Part shown: piece after piece, positions 49,201 to 63,216 of the stretch
Numbering within the stretch: position 1 is the first letter of the stretch
How the letters are laid out: each line of letters begins with the position of its first letter
Source: Lingula anatina
Taxonomy: Eukaryota; Brachiopoda; Lingulata; Lingulida; Lingulidae
Direction of reading: 5' to 3'
Assembly: GCF_001039355.2 (NCBI RefSeq)
Contig: NW_019775935.1
Location: 621,570-685,569 of the forward strand
DNA: 64,000 bases
Position numbers and translations under genes: made by a program
The notes under the pieces: generated by a model
What the model was told of the DNA's origin: nothing
Databases searched by the model: none
The model's input: only the letters and a program-made list of their open reading frames with translations

Positions 49201-51132
49201 TGAACAGGAGGCACAAGGCTGCACAGTGGAGCCTTCGGTGTGCTGTATGCGGACGCTCTTGTTGCATATAGTAGGAAATTCAGAATGAATCGGTTGATTT
49301 ACAGATTTGGGAGATGGAAGCTAGAAAGAGCAGGGCAATGAATTGTCTTCATATCTGCAATTCGTCATTTCGTAAAATTATATACATATGTTTATGGGGG
49401 TTTACTTACGGAAAATTATCATGGAGGATATTGATATATTGTGGTAGCTTGTGCTGGCATATTTTATACTTTCACCATACTGAAAAAATGCACTAAGGTG
49501 GCTAGTGGATCATTGGAATTTCAGAACAAAACCTAAAACTTTTTTCTTGAATTAATACGCTTTAAAGGAAATCTGGAAATGTCGTTAAATCTCCAAACGA
49601 ATGACATTTTTGAACATTTTGGTTTTAATTGAATAATTATTTCACGGAAAGTTGACCCGAACCCCCCTGTGCCAAACTTTCCATGTCAGCTGTTTTCTAT
49701 GTCTTTATTTCCCTGTGCATTCCTAACATTTCTTGTAAACACCTCATTTTCTTGATGAATATAAAAACGAGCTTGAAATTGATAACTGGTCCTACATTCA
49801 AAAGAATCGTTTGTGTTTTAGTTTTTTGAAATAAACAGCATGCCTAAATCAACTCTGAGCATTTAATTTATATAAGCATTTTTCTTATAGCTGAATACCA
49901 CCTGCAATGTATACATATGCACTGTACAACAGCCTTTATGGTTTTCGGTCTTCATTTTGTCGAGCACGATATGTCTAATACGAGCTTTTCTCCCATATAT
50001 CTTTATTCCGGAAACTCTTTCACAATTCTTATTCGTTATTATGAGGTGTTGAATCATAAAATGACATAAATGCCGTCTGTTTATCATTGATTTTTATTAC
50101 AGTTTTCCAATCCCAATGTGAGTTTATCTCACTGTACATACATACATTGTAGTCTTTCGTCATAGAATGGATACACGTTATTTGTTGTGAATTAAGATTG
50201 AGTGGCATCCTCTGAAGTAAACCATATGCGGGAAATTAAATCAGTAAGCGTTGACAAGCGACAGCAGAACGGGTTTCCGTTTTTTAAGTGACCCTAATTT
50301 CCAGTTAGGTCCACAATCTGTAACTAGAGCTGAAATTAAGAAGCAACCACAGTGACTAAGGCCCGAAAGGATTCTGCAATTTATTTGTTCAATTTTGTCG
50401 TAATTCCTGCGGGCCATGACCTGGAATTGGCTTCTGTAATTTAGAATTAAGTCACTTGTTTCCAGCACTAAGCACAATCCGTGCATCGCACAGCGCCATG
50501 CATGCAAAACGGGGCAAATCAACTTTTTTTGTTATTTTGAGTTATGTGCTAATAATATAGCTTCACACGTTTACTTGAACAAACTAGGATTCACAGTGAA
50601 AATGTTCCTCAAAAAATGGCAATATTGCAATGTCTCACTCCTTTTTGTTTCACTTCAGAAGTTTCTAATTATTACATATACCGGTGCATGTACATGCTGT
50701 ATTACAGTTAGGTGCGCTGGCAATGCTACATGTAGTAGTTGAACACATGACAGCCAATACTAAATGAAAAGCACAGTCAGTAAAATGGACTTATGAAAAA
50801 CCTCTACACAGTCATCAAAAGATGGAATTAATAATCACGTAAGTGCACTGTGGAAAATATTCTTGTTATATTTTATTATCTTATTAATAAGTTTTGCCCC
50901 ACAGTGTAAGAGTCAACAGCGGGTGTCGCATCGCCAGGGGCAATTTACGTTTTTCTTTGTGTGGAATTTTTAGACTTGAGAAAAAGACAAACATAAAAAT
51001 TTCCATGTTCCTTTCTGGCACCACAAATATTTGCCTTATGCATTTTGATTTCATTCATATTTCCATGTCTGTCTAGAAATCCGGAAAGCAAGGCTTGTAC
51101 ATACAAAAATAGAACCGTGCTATGACTTTTAT

Positions 51133-51161
51133 TGTCTGTAGGGGGGGGGGGGGTGTCTGTA
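51133..51161. repeat. G13 tract flanked by direct repeats
   Basis: A run of 13 G (51141-51153) lies between two copies of TGTCTGTA (51133-51140 and 51154-51161). The arrangement resembles a duplicated target site around a homopolymer, but may also come from the local TCTG-type repeat bias. Confidence 0.8.
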
Positions 51162-52756
51162 AGTCAGAGGCACATGAATAGAATCAGAAAATAATGCGTT
51201 GTTATTATTAAAGTCTGGCACTGATCAAGACCATTCAAGAATTACCCTTTATCAGCCAAAACATCGTGTAAGCAACGTCCCACACTAACACAATTAGGAA
51301 GAACGCTGGCAGTTATAATTCCCATTCTCCGCATTATTTAAACCCACCGCGCCTGTTCACCTTGCTTCACCTCACCAAACTTTGAAAAAAATCGCAGTCC
51401 TTTTTGTGACTTTCATATTAGCCAAAGAAGGCAATGTCTCTTCATGCGAATCAATTATCTCAACAACAATTATCGTCGACAGAGCAGACACGATCTAAGG
51501 TCACGTGTATACAATGGTCTCTTCACATGCTGCAATGCTGCTTGGTCCGATACAGGAAATATCAGGAATTTCATCACAGTGCATAATACTTGTCTAAAAT
51601 TGATTGTGATTAATGCATTGTAAATACTGGTTTATGGTCCTCAAACATGTATCACAGGCAGCCCCACCCGAGGATTAAAAAGTGGCACGCCAATCCATGG
51701 GTGTAAAAATTTTTCCGGTCTCGAATGATTAAGTAATTGTTTTCAACGCTTAAGTCGAGTGTTTTTCAAGTGGTTTGCAGAAATTGTGGAAATTTGTCAA
51801 ATTCTGACTTATATGGGTGACAAGAACCACCGCTGTTGCCGTTTTTCGTTAATATCCTTCCCACCGATTTTGGGGAAAAAAGGAAATACATGGATACAAA
51901 AAATATGAATACTAACTAGCCTAGAAATTCTCTTTCATTTTAAGCAAATAGGGATAAAATGTTTTATTGTCATCTGGCGAACTGATCAGCATTTTCACAG
52001 GCATTTGACCACAAATCGCCTAAGTATATATCACACATGTGAATGCGTATAACAGATAAACGTACATATATACATCATAAATCTTCTCCATGTAAGTTTG
52101 GTGGGGTCATTGACACACTCTGGTGTTTAAATAACCATAGGCATTCACACTTGCCCTGTCTTGAACATTTTGACATGTAGTTATAAGCTCACGATGACTT
52201 AGTTCCTAGGTTTGTCATACCGTCAAGTCATTAGAACCGCTTGAACCAAATGTTATCGATCCCATGATTACAATTTGAAACACAGACCGTTCTTTCTGGT
52301 GTAAACGCGCCCCCAAAACATCTTGGTTCGATGCGTCGGGGTGGTTGGAGTTCGTAGGCGGTGACCGGTTAAGTAAAATAGCACTGCCTTTAAGTGTGGG
52401 ACGCCGTCAACACAGAAAACACAGTGCAGCGTTGTTAGACCTCTAGCTCTCTCAGCTGGCAAAAGAATCGACATTTTCGGGTGCCACCATGCATTACAGT
52501 CTCTTTGGGTTGAAGGTGACAGCGTGTAGGCTGTGTAGGAGTACAGTCCCCAGCGTTAGTTAATATTAATGGCATCACCTGTTTGTAATGAATTAGTTTT
52601 GCGGTTTCCATTGTACTCTAAAATGTGTGTTCATATTTTTCAAGGTTATGTCAAATCAGCACCGACTGTGTTAATTTTTTTAAAGTAGCCTTGCTTCCAG
52701 CCGTACTAACACATTGGGTTTAGTCTTTAGATCTTCTCCCATACGGAAGCCAATCC

Positions 52757-52935
52757 CTGTCTGTCTGTGTGTCTGTTTGCCTGTCACAATGTCCATTTCA
52801 TTGTGCAACTTTGTCTGCCTGTGTCTGTCAAACTGATTGCGTATCTGTTTGTGTATCTGTCTGTTACTATCACAGTTTGTATTTGTGTTTGTTTGCCTTT
52901 CTGTAAGTTCGTCTTAAATCTACTTTCTCTGTCCC
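52757..52935. repeat. Degenerate TCTG/TCTC-rich repeat
   Basis: TCTG, TGTC and TTTG four-base units are spread over about 150 bases and end in a CT run near 52940. This is the complementary type of the CAGA clusters at 16 kb and 36 kb. Confidence 0.75.
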
Positions 52936-55900
52936 CCTCTCTCTCTCTTTCTGAACACTGCAAAGCATGTTTCTGTTCAAGAGCTCTATTCGTTGTCTAT
53001 AAACAGGAAAAATATTTGATGCATATTTTTCTTGGGAAAATTTAAATACATTAGTCGACTCCTTCCAGTTGAGGTATTTCCGAACCATAGATCAATGACC
53101 TGTAGGTCGTGGCTTTGATCAGTTCAGGGCGTGATGAATGGAACCTTCTGTGTATTTTTTATGTACATACATCATCCTTATCCCTACTGAAAGCGTAGAA
53201 AAAAAATACAGGGTCGCACATTAGGAAAGAGGAATGCTAGGTAAGGTAAAACGCCTATCCAAAGTTATACAGCATTGAAGCCGTAATTGAATAACTTTGG
53301 TATTTGTTTTACATGAAAGAAGACCCGTACAACAACCCCTTGTCTAAGAATATTAATATGTATATTATATTATATTATTATGTTATATTATTAGTATACA
53401 AAAGTTAAGGACAAATGGTTGGAAAAACATAACCTCCTAATCGCTCTGGACAAGCCGCTGATGGCTTCGTTCTGTGGAGTTTCAAGCTTTTATGTGAGAT
53501 TTTCATGGACCTTGAATAAAAACACGGCTACTGTGAAAACTATCCACCTTCACCTCTCTAAGGTTGTCGTTTTTGTCGATTGACTGGTATTCGTTAGGGT
53601 ACAAAGTCCCAAACGACCCGATGGAAACATTACCGATACAGCATGTTTACGTTAGTAGTCATTTCCCTGAATCTCTTCATTCTTCTTTACCTCCTCTCTC
53701 TCTCTTTAGCCACGCATTCTTGACTGTGACTCTTAACTCTCTTAATAAGATTGGGCGTTAGTCCTTAAAATAGATTCAATTTGTTTCCAGTTTATTAGTT
53801 TTGTGCCTAAAATAAATTTCACTGTAACATGACGTTAGGAAACCTGCTAAGCATTTTAGCAACTTCCGTCGTCAACCTCTGAACATATAATAAGGAAATG
53901 AAACAAAGGAAATCTATACCTGCAGGCAGGGGGATTAAAACCAATTAGATTGTACTTTCCACATAATGGGTATTTAAAAAAATGATTAAAGTGGATGACC
54001 TTTTTTACGGGAGAAAGCCGTATAAAGTGGCGTAATACAGGAAAGCGGATAAGAGGTGCTACGGGGTGACAACTTATACGGTGATAGCTAGACAGAGAGA
54101 CCTCCACGGAAAGTTCATGCGGTTCATTCTCTTACTGAGCAATCTTAAACTGCAAGGGGATTATGTCTGGAAATTTTATGCACACTGGGAAGAGGCCGCG
54201 TAGAGGAGCGATGGAACTCCCGATTTTAAACGCGCCCCAATCATTAAAAGGCAACAGAATTAAGTCCTTCACGTGAATTTTCCCTCACGTTTTTCTTATT
54301 ACACGGAGGACGGGTACATGTATCACAGCAATGCTCATTCTGTGTGACACCCACCGAGCCTGATCAGACAGCTCTAGCTTTGGTCAGTCACTTGCTTACA
54401 AAGACGAATTGGCTCAAGTTGTCGGTGGATCATTTAACTCAATCAATCTAAATTTCACATCGCTTAGAGCTGTCTACTGACATATTTGTGTAAATGCTTG
54501 TTTTGAATGTCTTTTTTTATTCGACAATTGTGAGTAGTTTCAAAGTTGTGTATGCCTGTTCTGCCAATTGCTTGCATTGTTTTTGCTATAAAAGTATTTA
54601 ACTTTTATGGAAAAACATTAAACGTGTGAATAATAGAAAGGAATTTTGAACTTTGCGGGATAGGGAGGTTTTATGATTGGATAGTAAAGATTAAAACGTA
54701 AGGCTACTCCCTACTGTATAACCTGGTCTTTGCCTAAGAAAAAACTTAAAAGGCAATGGCACGCGAAATTAAAATAACATGTAAATACAGTATGACATAG
54801 GAAACAATTGCTTCAAAGCAAACTTCATTTGTTTAAATCCCGGTTACCAGTCATAATAACTTCACTTTTGAGTCGAGTATTCACGGGGTCCGGGGGTGCG
54901 GCGTAAGTATCAGTCTGGGCATTCATTTGTCTGCAGACGTTGTTGATATTGTATCAGAGTCAGGTGTCAAGCCGACACTCGATGCTTTTCATTTCAAAAA
55001 GTTCTTTGTGCGAATTTGAAGGGCATGGTGAGAGTAATATCGGATTTGAAGTAGCCATTTGGAAATCACGAAGTCAAATTTGTTTAAGAAACGAACTGGC
55101 CATAAATCAGACGGACGCAATATGTGCTTACATGGAAGTTAAGCAAATATGGGAACGGGGCAGACTCAGACAGGACAGGAAATGCGTTGATCAAATATGT
55201 TTCATTTTTCAGTTGATTTAAGGTGGATTTCATAACGATGATTCATCGTGATGTTGTTTTATGAACATTAAAAACGGGTGTATTTGGTTTTGGTGAGTAT
55301 CAAAATAATGGTTTGTGCAAATATTTCTTTAGATCATATTCATCACAAGCGCATAGTGCTAGAAAATAGTTTTTAACATGAATTAGATAATTTGGCCTCA
55401 AACGGCATAAAAGTTTTGTAAACTATGACACACATACAGCGAATACTGGTTCAGTTAAGACTTACGAAACAATGCATAAAGTGTGTTAGGCAAGGGAAAG
55501 TTGCAGCCGTCATAGGTCCGACGCAACACGTGCCTGAAGGAATTTTGATATATTTATTCCCATCATTGTGAGATAACCTTTGTTTGACATTTTGTAATAA
55601 ATCATTGTGCACGCAATAGAAAAGGATACAGCAAAAGTGCCAGGCCACTGTGAATACTGCTATTATCTGCTCATCGTCGGAGCTCGTGGCATTTACTACG
55701 ACTTACCTCACCTCGTCTGGTGTGTAGTATTTGTTGCCATATTTGATACCTCAATTAACGACCGTAGGGAGTGCTTCTTGGTCTCACTCGAGATGACAAC
55801 CTTTAAACTCCCCTCAACGGTCCAAAGGACAGGGTGACATCTGTCAAAATATATTAATTCGATTAATTGAGTGTAAAAGCGACGTTCAGAGCAAACGCGC

Positions 55901-56624
55901 AACATGGCTTACTTATCGCGAGCTACCTGTGTTTTTGTTCAGGATATTGATTCGCAATTTTGACAGCTGTAATGTTGACGAACTAATAGGTATGTGACAT
56001 TAGGCCATGCATATGTTTTGTACCGTGTATACTTTAAACAAATACACATCGCGTGTCATGCGCTTTTGGGTCGAGTGAATGCTAAACATTGCCGTGCCAT
56101 TTTCGTTATCATGAATCTGTTTGCTTGTCTTTCAATGTTGCCGCATTTTCTAAACGTGTGAAATATGTAATCTACAAAACTCAGGATACGAGTATGTCTG
56201 GTTATTTTACCATTGGGGAGACAACCGGTCCTTGCTTGAAGTGCCTGACGCATCTTTGTTTTAGCTCAATGAACTAAGCCCAAGATAGCATTATCTCAAA
56301 AAATCGTTGTTAGGCATCCGGTGGCTGAGGGCAAGATAGAAAGATAGAAGGGGTTTGTAGCTGTGTAATCGATGGAGAAAGAAGGAACCCCGGTTCGCCT
56401 AAAATGACCCATTTTCCATTTTTTCATACATATACATCAATTATTCCCAGACGAACTCCTCTGACCAATCAGGGCTCTGGGCTTTGGCGGAGGAGAGGAA
56501 ATACCAGTAGTCGTCTGCTTCCAGGCATAACGCTGCTTTACAAACCACAAGGCACGGCTGGGATTACTTAAACGCAATGAAGTGAATGTAAGATTGAGAG
56601 TAGTTGTTTATTGGCTTCTTTTAG

Positions 56625-56725
56625 GTTGCAGCAGCTCCCAGCATTCGCACCGAGAGAGAGAGAGAGGAGGGAGGACGTTGAGTCAAGCCGAGGGAGAAGT
56701 TAAAAGTACTGGTGAATACATTCAA
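56625..56725 (+). other. Candidate untranslated exon upstream of the signal-peptide exon
   Basis: The acceptor GGCTTCTTTTAG at 56624 and donor TTCAA|GTGAGC at 56725/56726 bound a purine-rich 101-base segment with a GA run. No ATG starts a useful frame in it, so it fits a 5' UTR exon that could splice to 60644. The pairing is inference; the segment could also contain a start site. Confidence 0.22.
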
Positions 56726-59700
56726 GTGAGCCCCCCTCACATGGAAACCTGAAGGAGAAAAGGGAAGAACGGTGCATATCTTGTGGAACTTAAAAGGTGA
56801 TTAGAGCTGGGATATACAGGTAGAAAGAGAGATAGAATATAGAGAAGGTAAACCTTCGAAAACGAAGGAAAGTTTACCTCACAGTTTTCGTCTGCTGCTG
56901 TTTGGAGTATCCCGCCCATGTACTGTTAAAGATTTATAGGGCTGACATCTGGCAAGTATATGCTTCTCTAAGGACTGTTCTTTAAAACTGTTACAGATTA
57001 TGTAAACATGTTTGTTGTCATAATTCCATATTTTTAACCGTTTGACATAACTCTGGGTCGTTCGGCAGGCATCTTTTGTAAACTGGGCCAGCAGAGTACA
57101 GACATAAGTTTTATGCGAAAAGGATACAAGACCCTGGATCAAATTATCCCTATTTTTTACGTTATGTCTACATGTCAGTTTTTGTTATTGGATATTCTAA
57201 AGCATTCTTAAGCTCCTTATGAATTCACATAGTTGAGAAAAGCGCATTTCGTGTAGATCTGAAACAAGAGACATTGTTCGCACCTCAAATCTTAAAATGG
57301 TCTGGAGAATGGTAACAACACAGAAAAAAACTTTTTCTGAATTTAGTCCTTCAGTTTGCGACAAAGAGCGCAAAGTGATACCAAGAAGTACAAATTAAAT
57401 CGGCGGGAGATAAAATCTACAAGTCTGATTGGCAAAAATTTAATTTATCCAAGTCACTTTCAGTGGGGTGGTTATGCCTTCAGGCCCTAGACTTCTTCCG
57501 TCTCTTCTGCACATTGGTATTCAGGCCACGCTTTGTGTCAAACAAACGTTTCTCTTTTACTAAATTTGATATCGTGTTTCAAAATTCATGCAAAATTATA
57601 ATGTAATAATGCAGTGGAAGCAAAACCAGGGTGAAATTGGCTGTTTCCGTAGTAGTGGCGTAAAACATTGCAGTGAAAGATGTTGTCGTTGAAATATTGT
57701 TTTTTGTATTCGAGTAACGGTACTTCTGATTATAAGATAAATCCCCAAAGTCAAAAACAACACCCTTGAGGCGTATTTACATCATAGAAATGAGTGATTT
57801 AAATCCAGCACGTCAGATTTTATGGGGCTTGACACTTCTGAATGGTCAAATAAGCGCAACATCTCTTAATGTATAGACCGTAGCTAACTTGTCTACTTGT
57901 CTATTACCACTGGCACGGGATATAACAACCAGGTACCAAATAGAAAGAAACGGTTGTAAGTAAGTAAAATTGTTTTATCGTCACTTGAAGATGTAAGAGC
58001 GCTCTCTAAACATACCTCTTCGTTAAAACGCATGAAATAGGGGGCAAAGTGACAAAGTTGCAATATATCAAACGATGTTTCAGAAGCGTATTTGACACTA
58101 CCAGCAGACTTACATGTGCAAGGGTTTTATTGTAATCTAATTGCTTCCCAGCATTTAAAGTATAATTGTTTTATTTACCCTAGGAGGCCATTTCAGTAAA
58201 AGTCGCAATATTTAAAGCACTTCGCTTGCACGCTTTCACCCATACGTCAAGCTCAAAATACAGAAAGATGATCGTGTAAGTAACGGCCTCCAGAGGAGCC
58301 AAACACTTTTAAAAAACAACACAAACTGCACACAACCGCAGGGATTACGTTGATAAAATAACGTGTTTATTTTTCTACTTTGTAATGAGCCGTCACCTGT
58401 CAACGGTGGTGTTAAGTTGTTCCGCGGGTTGTCGCAGCTCCCGTGGTGTGAAGGGGTCCTTAGCGGCGGCTCATTAGCTGTCAACCAACCACACGTGGTT
58501 GTCGAAGGTGGTCACGGTTTAAACTTGACGAGTTGGCTACCTTCAATTACCTTTCCAAGGGCCTTTTTTCTGACAAACAGGTGCTCAGTCCACATAATGG
58601 ATTACACTACGACTGAACTCACCAGTACGCCCATATTGATGCACTAAAAAGTGTCGAGTTAAGTTAAAGCACTTCGTTTTTTGCGCCAAAGTGCAAAGCA
58701 GAATATATCCAGCAACGAAGAAGTTGTTTCTATGGATATGGTGCTGGATGTCAGGTATTTTAGGAGTAATCTTTGCCTAAAAGTTGAAACACGCTAGCAG
58801 GAAACCCAGTATGTTCTTTATCATGTTGGCAATCCAGACGAGCCAAGGCCTGAGTGGCAAAGGAAACCCCTTGTTTCTTGGAATTGCCTTTCATGTACGC
58901 TACACGCCGCCTGTTTTGCAGCCTCAGAAAAAAATGTATAGCCCCGCGAGGAACGCACATCTGTGCGCCTGCATTACACCAATTCACAAAGAATATTGAT
59001 GTTTAAATTGATATCACCTAATCTCGCTTCGGCTACTGTGTGCAGGTGATTAGTTTAAAGCATGTTGATTAATTTGCTTTGTGCCTGTTGAAAATATCAA
59101 ACTTGACTGGTTTAACAGATACTTGAACTGATAGACAGTTCATGACTATGTGTGTTCCAGCATATCTTTGATTTTATCGCTGTAAGACTGTTATTTGTGT
59201 TTTGGAACTAGCAAGCTACACACAAAGGAATTTCACTACATACAAACAATCTGCCTTCAGTCTGCGAAATGGTTTTGCTTGCAGATTGCCTCTAAATAAA
59301 TAACCGTTTCCAAATTGCAATCAGTAAGAATGAACGTGTCACTTTTATATGTTCTTCAACAAGTCTGATAATACTCTGGTTCGCCATCCTAACGGAGTAC
59401 AAAGTCATTTGTACCACAAAATAGATGATTGAGTTATGTGGTTGATCAAGCACCTTAAGCAAAGACCAAAGAGTCAAACCGCATTGTCGATGTGGCAAAA
59501 CTCCTTATTCGTACAGCCATTGGAAGTATTTCTAGAAGAGTTTCTTATAATGGAAACCATGGGAGGTATTGATGTTACACAGAAACTTATCTCCCAGATA
59601 TCAAATGGTTTATCTTTTATTACTGTTTTTGTTATCATTCAGCGTGTATGTATGCAGGTACACCGTGTTGGTGTCGAAATGGCAAAACATAACTCAGACC

Positions 59701-60643
59701 CCAGTGAGTTCGATACACGAAGAAAAATATTTGCATTGCCTGAAAACATGAATCCCAAAGTATTCTGGCTGCTCTCTGTACGTTGCCAGATTTTCTGGTT
59801 ACGACTGCACCTGTAATGTCACATCACCGCTCTGACTGGATATGTGCGAATAATTTTTCAATGCATTGGAGTAGAGTAGCACCTCGCACGCGTGGCTTTT
59901 GCAAATGGGCATTAGGTACAACGTTGCCATTCTTGTGGGTGTTACTGTAGGTGGGTGTGGTCAGTTTGTTTAGTTTCAGGGTCATCTGATGGTCAGTTCA
60001 ATCAAGTCATTAAAATTGTTTAAAACCTGGATATCACTGGTCGCCTTGCTAGAGTCCCGTACAATCAGTCAATTATCATAATCAATGTTGCCTGGATATC
60101 CAGAAAACCACCATCAGATAGTCTCAAGAATTTTTTAAATCTTTCTTGACCTCTGAAAAATCCGGTAGATTTCCTGCAAAGCGCATCAGATTCTTGTCGA
60201 TAAGCACTTCTCGGTGTTGTCTGCCCACCTGGCTATTTGGGAAGAATCAATTAAGTGATTGATAAATTACATACCCCATTCATCTAGTTAAATGGCCAAT
60301 TTGCCTTGCAGGGGAAACAGGGGGCCGAACCGAAAGCTGAGCCGTGCCACATAGTAGTGTGTTCTCGTTTGCGTTGAGGCCGCAAGCAGAAGTAGGGGTC
60401 TTCGTTTTGAATTGCTTATTATACACACACGGGCTCAATGTTTGCTTGGCCGTGAAGATCAAGTGCTAAAAAAGACTTGTGTTTAGGCTGTGTTTAGGCT
60501 GTTAAAGTGTCCCGATTTAGAATTCCAGATGGCATGCTAGTTTTATGGTTCGAATATGTTGCAATACCCTACTTTGCCTTTTGAAATTTATTATTTCATG
60601 GATTACTTATTTACAAATCTAACTTGTTCCTTTTTTCTTTCAG
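56726..60643. other. Non-coding stretch, possibly an intron
   Basis: No coding exon is supported. A small hairpin at 56847-56878 pairs GGTAAAC with GTTTACC and CTTCG with CGAAG. The plus-strand frame at 59436-59816 (126 codons, ATG start) has no recognised domain, and one or two frames of that length are expected by chance here. Confidence 0.45.
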
Positions 60644-60650
60644 ATAGACA

Positions 60651-61740
60651 ATGGTTCGATTACTTATATTAGTGACAACACTTCTCCTTCAAACGGTCGA
60701 GCCACGTAAGTAGACAAAGCTTGAATGAGAGAGAGAGAGACAGAGAGTATACGAAAAAGAACTATTGGGCAGGACACCTTGTTCCAATTCAGGTTAATTG
60801 ATTAATTCATGAATTCGCCCCAAGTAGATGGATCACAAAGATAATGAAATGTAGTTAGGGACCTGTTTGTATCACAGCTGCGCTGACCTTACCTGGCTGC
60901 CAGTGCAGGTATCCATTGTGGTTTTGCAAAAATTCCACAGTACAGCTGTGAAAAGGAGGTGCATGTTTTTCATTAAGAACGAGCTGCTGCACATGGTTTT
61001 TAAAATGAGGTGTTTAAGCTTTATAGTTCCTATATCTGTTGATAGATTAACTAGTGCCAACCTTCCTTTCAAATGCTTCATAAGGCGGCATTGCCAGAAA
61101 CGTGGTAGCCATTGAGAAGTTTCAGACGGAGCACTTAAAAGGTTTCCCTGAGTATTCCCCACATCCTCAAAACATAACTTGAACATGTGCTTCCTAAATG
61201 TTTAAAGAGGAATCCAGACACATTTTACTTTATTTCATTAGACGGTTTTAATATGACTCCATCCTAAATGAGTCGGCTCATGATGGTTTTGGTGTTTTTC
61301 ATCACCAGGGTGCCATCAGAACCATCATTTTAAAATCTTTGCCAGTAAATAGTGCAGAATAAGTGCAATAGCGACATTATACAACTGCTTAACACCAAAA
61401 CCAACCGCTCAACATTCGTTATCTTCAATTTCAAACACGTAATCGTTGGAAATGGACTAGATGGGGCAACCTTCATAACCCATGCCAAAGCTATATCCAT
61501 ATAGTGAAGCAGTCATAAAATATATCCTTTGGGAATTACGGAAGAAAGAACCACAAATCGCTTTTGGTTGTTTCTTAAACCTGACGTAACCACAGACATA
61601 CACAGTCCGATGCTGTTTTGACTAGGTTACATTTAGCCTGTAAAAACGATAATTCCCGTCTAAAAGCAATTCTCTGCATTGCAGGTAGAAGACAGAAAAC
61701 GAACGCAACAGGCTCGCTGAACGCGGGCAATGTCAGTTAA
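60651..61740 (+). CDS. Signal-peptide exon of a secreted or membrane protein (continuation uncertain)
   Basis: The exon 60644-60705 follows a strong pyrimidine-tract acceptor TTTTTTCTTTCAG. It starts coding at ATG 60651 and ends with a consensus donor CCAC|GTAAGT. It encodes MVRLLILVTTLLLQTVEP, a textbook signal peptide, and leaves the frame in phase 1, the usual phase after signal peptides and the same as in the MAM-mucin genes. One possible next exon starts at 61685 after TCTCTGCATTGCAG. Joined in phase it adds RRRQKTNATGSLNAGNVS and stops at 61738-61740, giving a 36-residue product. That second exon may be wrong: the gene could skip it and continue beyond 64000. The signal exon is well supported; the rest is not. 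Confidence 0.5.
60727..60747. repeat. Short GA repeat in the intron
   Basis: An imperfect GA run just downstream of the donor at 60706. Confidence 0.85.
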
Positions 61741-61742
61741 AA

Positions 61743-63216
61743 GGTACATACCCGAAAGGTGTGCCTGCTAATTAAGTGAATTATCACAACAAGCCAGACG
61801 GTGCAATTTGACGATGTGTGTTTCTGTGTCGTGAAATTACAACTCATACGTTTACTCATTTTGACCGGTTAAGCAATAAAGAGTTTACTGATGCCAAAAA
61901 GGGATGTTGTTAGAAATTCAAAATCCCAAATATAGGTTAATTAATGACATGAACATAGGAAACATAGGATGCAAAGGGATAGAGAAATAGAGATGGTAGA
62001 CTTGATACATGTATTTTAAACTCGTTTCTATTTTTGTTTGATTTGGTGACATTCTCAGCCTCATTGGCGACGCCCTGATAAAAAATCCGGTGTTTTGTTT
62101 AAGTAATGAGGCTTTGAGTAATACCCTTCCAGCCGAGACAGAAGTTCTTTGTTTCTTTATTGAATTAGATAGGGAGTTCGTCTATAAATTAGCCATGAAG
62201 AATACAAGAATAGCGGTGCAGAAATATGTCAACATAACTATTCTGACATGCGCTTTCACCCTACAGCAAGACTTAGATCGTTTCTGGCGTCTTCCAACAA
62301 GCTGCCCTTTCGTTTGGCAGACTAGAGAATGTCATTTCCTCTGGATCAAATCATTTTTGATTACGGCCCCGTATGCAACAAGTGAGACTGAAATAGCAGT
62401 CTTAACCCGGGACTAACTGATTCTGCACTCTATCTAACCCCTTCGCATACCTCATACAACGATGTGTGCAAGTTCACTTCAATATAGATTGTACAACAAT
62501 AGACTAATGGCTAAAAAAGCGTGAGCCAAATGTAATACAGACTTGCATGGATATCTTAATTTGATTTCATCAGCCCTTGCGCTAGTAGTATTGTTTTACA
62601 CAGAATGTTATTGCCATAGAAACGGATAAAAATACAGTTTCAACAATTACAAAATAAAGCATAACAACTGTCACAGCGTGTGGCGTTTTTCGTTGATTCA
62701 ACCTATGGCGTATTAATAGCAATGTCTTTCAAACTGCCTTTAGTGATACTTCGTGGGAGCTGAACATATTTGTGTCAAACACCATGCCCCTTACCTATAG
62801 ACTTACAAACAGCACACAAGGTTGTCAGAGCCAGGGTGCATCGACAGACAAAACATGATAACTTTGGTGCACTGGCTCTAAAAATGGCCTTATAAATACC
62901 TCGTCGACTGCTTCGTCGACAGATTGAAGGAGAGATTTAAGTGTAGCCATGTTGCACTATACATGTGTTACCCGAAGGAGTTTGCCGGCTGTCTGAGTAT
63001 GGAGTTAAGGGCAGATAACAGTTTTAAAGGTTTAGTTGAAAATGTCATCAAAACCCACAGCAATATATCAATCAACATAATAGGGAACACTGTTCAAATA
63101 GCTATGGCTACATTTCGTACCTGCTATCTGTATCCAAAGGACTTTACTTTCAAAATAAACGTCCTATTTAGTTGTTCAACCATTAACCCTTCAAAGACGG
63201 GTCTGTGACCTTGACC
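61743..63216. other. No gene recognised
   Basis: There is a reasonable acceptor (CTTTCACCCTACAG) at 62267, but the frame that would continue from 60705 stops after about 20 codons. A short inverted repeat AGAGCCAG...CTGGCTCT spans about 62827-62881. A TGACCTTGA site lies at 63206-63214. The plus-strand frame at 62924-63208 is unrecognised. Confidence 0.45.

Larger units (their letters stand above)
46274..56624. other. Long non-coding stretch
   Basis: No gene is supported over about 10 kb. Visible items are a G13 run flanked by direct repeats at 51133-51161, a TCTG-rich degenerate repeat at about 52757-52935 and an AT-rich low-complexity patch at 53349-53397. Open frames of 60-93 codons occur at chance level and show no recognised domain. 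Confidence 0.5.

Noticed and set aside
58363-58647. Open frame of 94 codons in a more GC-rich patch
   Set aside because: It begins at GTG rather than ATG, has no acceptor in a suitable place and no recognised domain.
59436-59816. 126-codon plus-strand frame with ATG
   Set aside because: Length within chance expectation, no domain recognised, no splice context.
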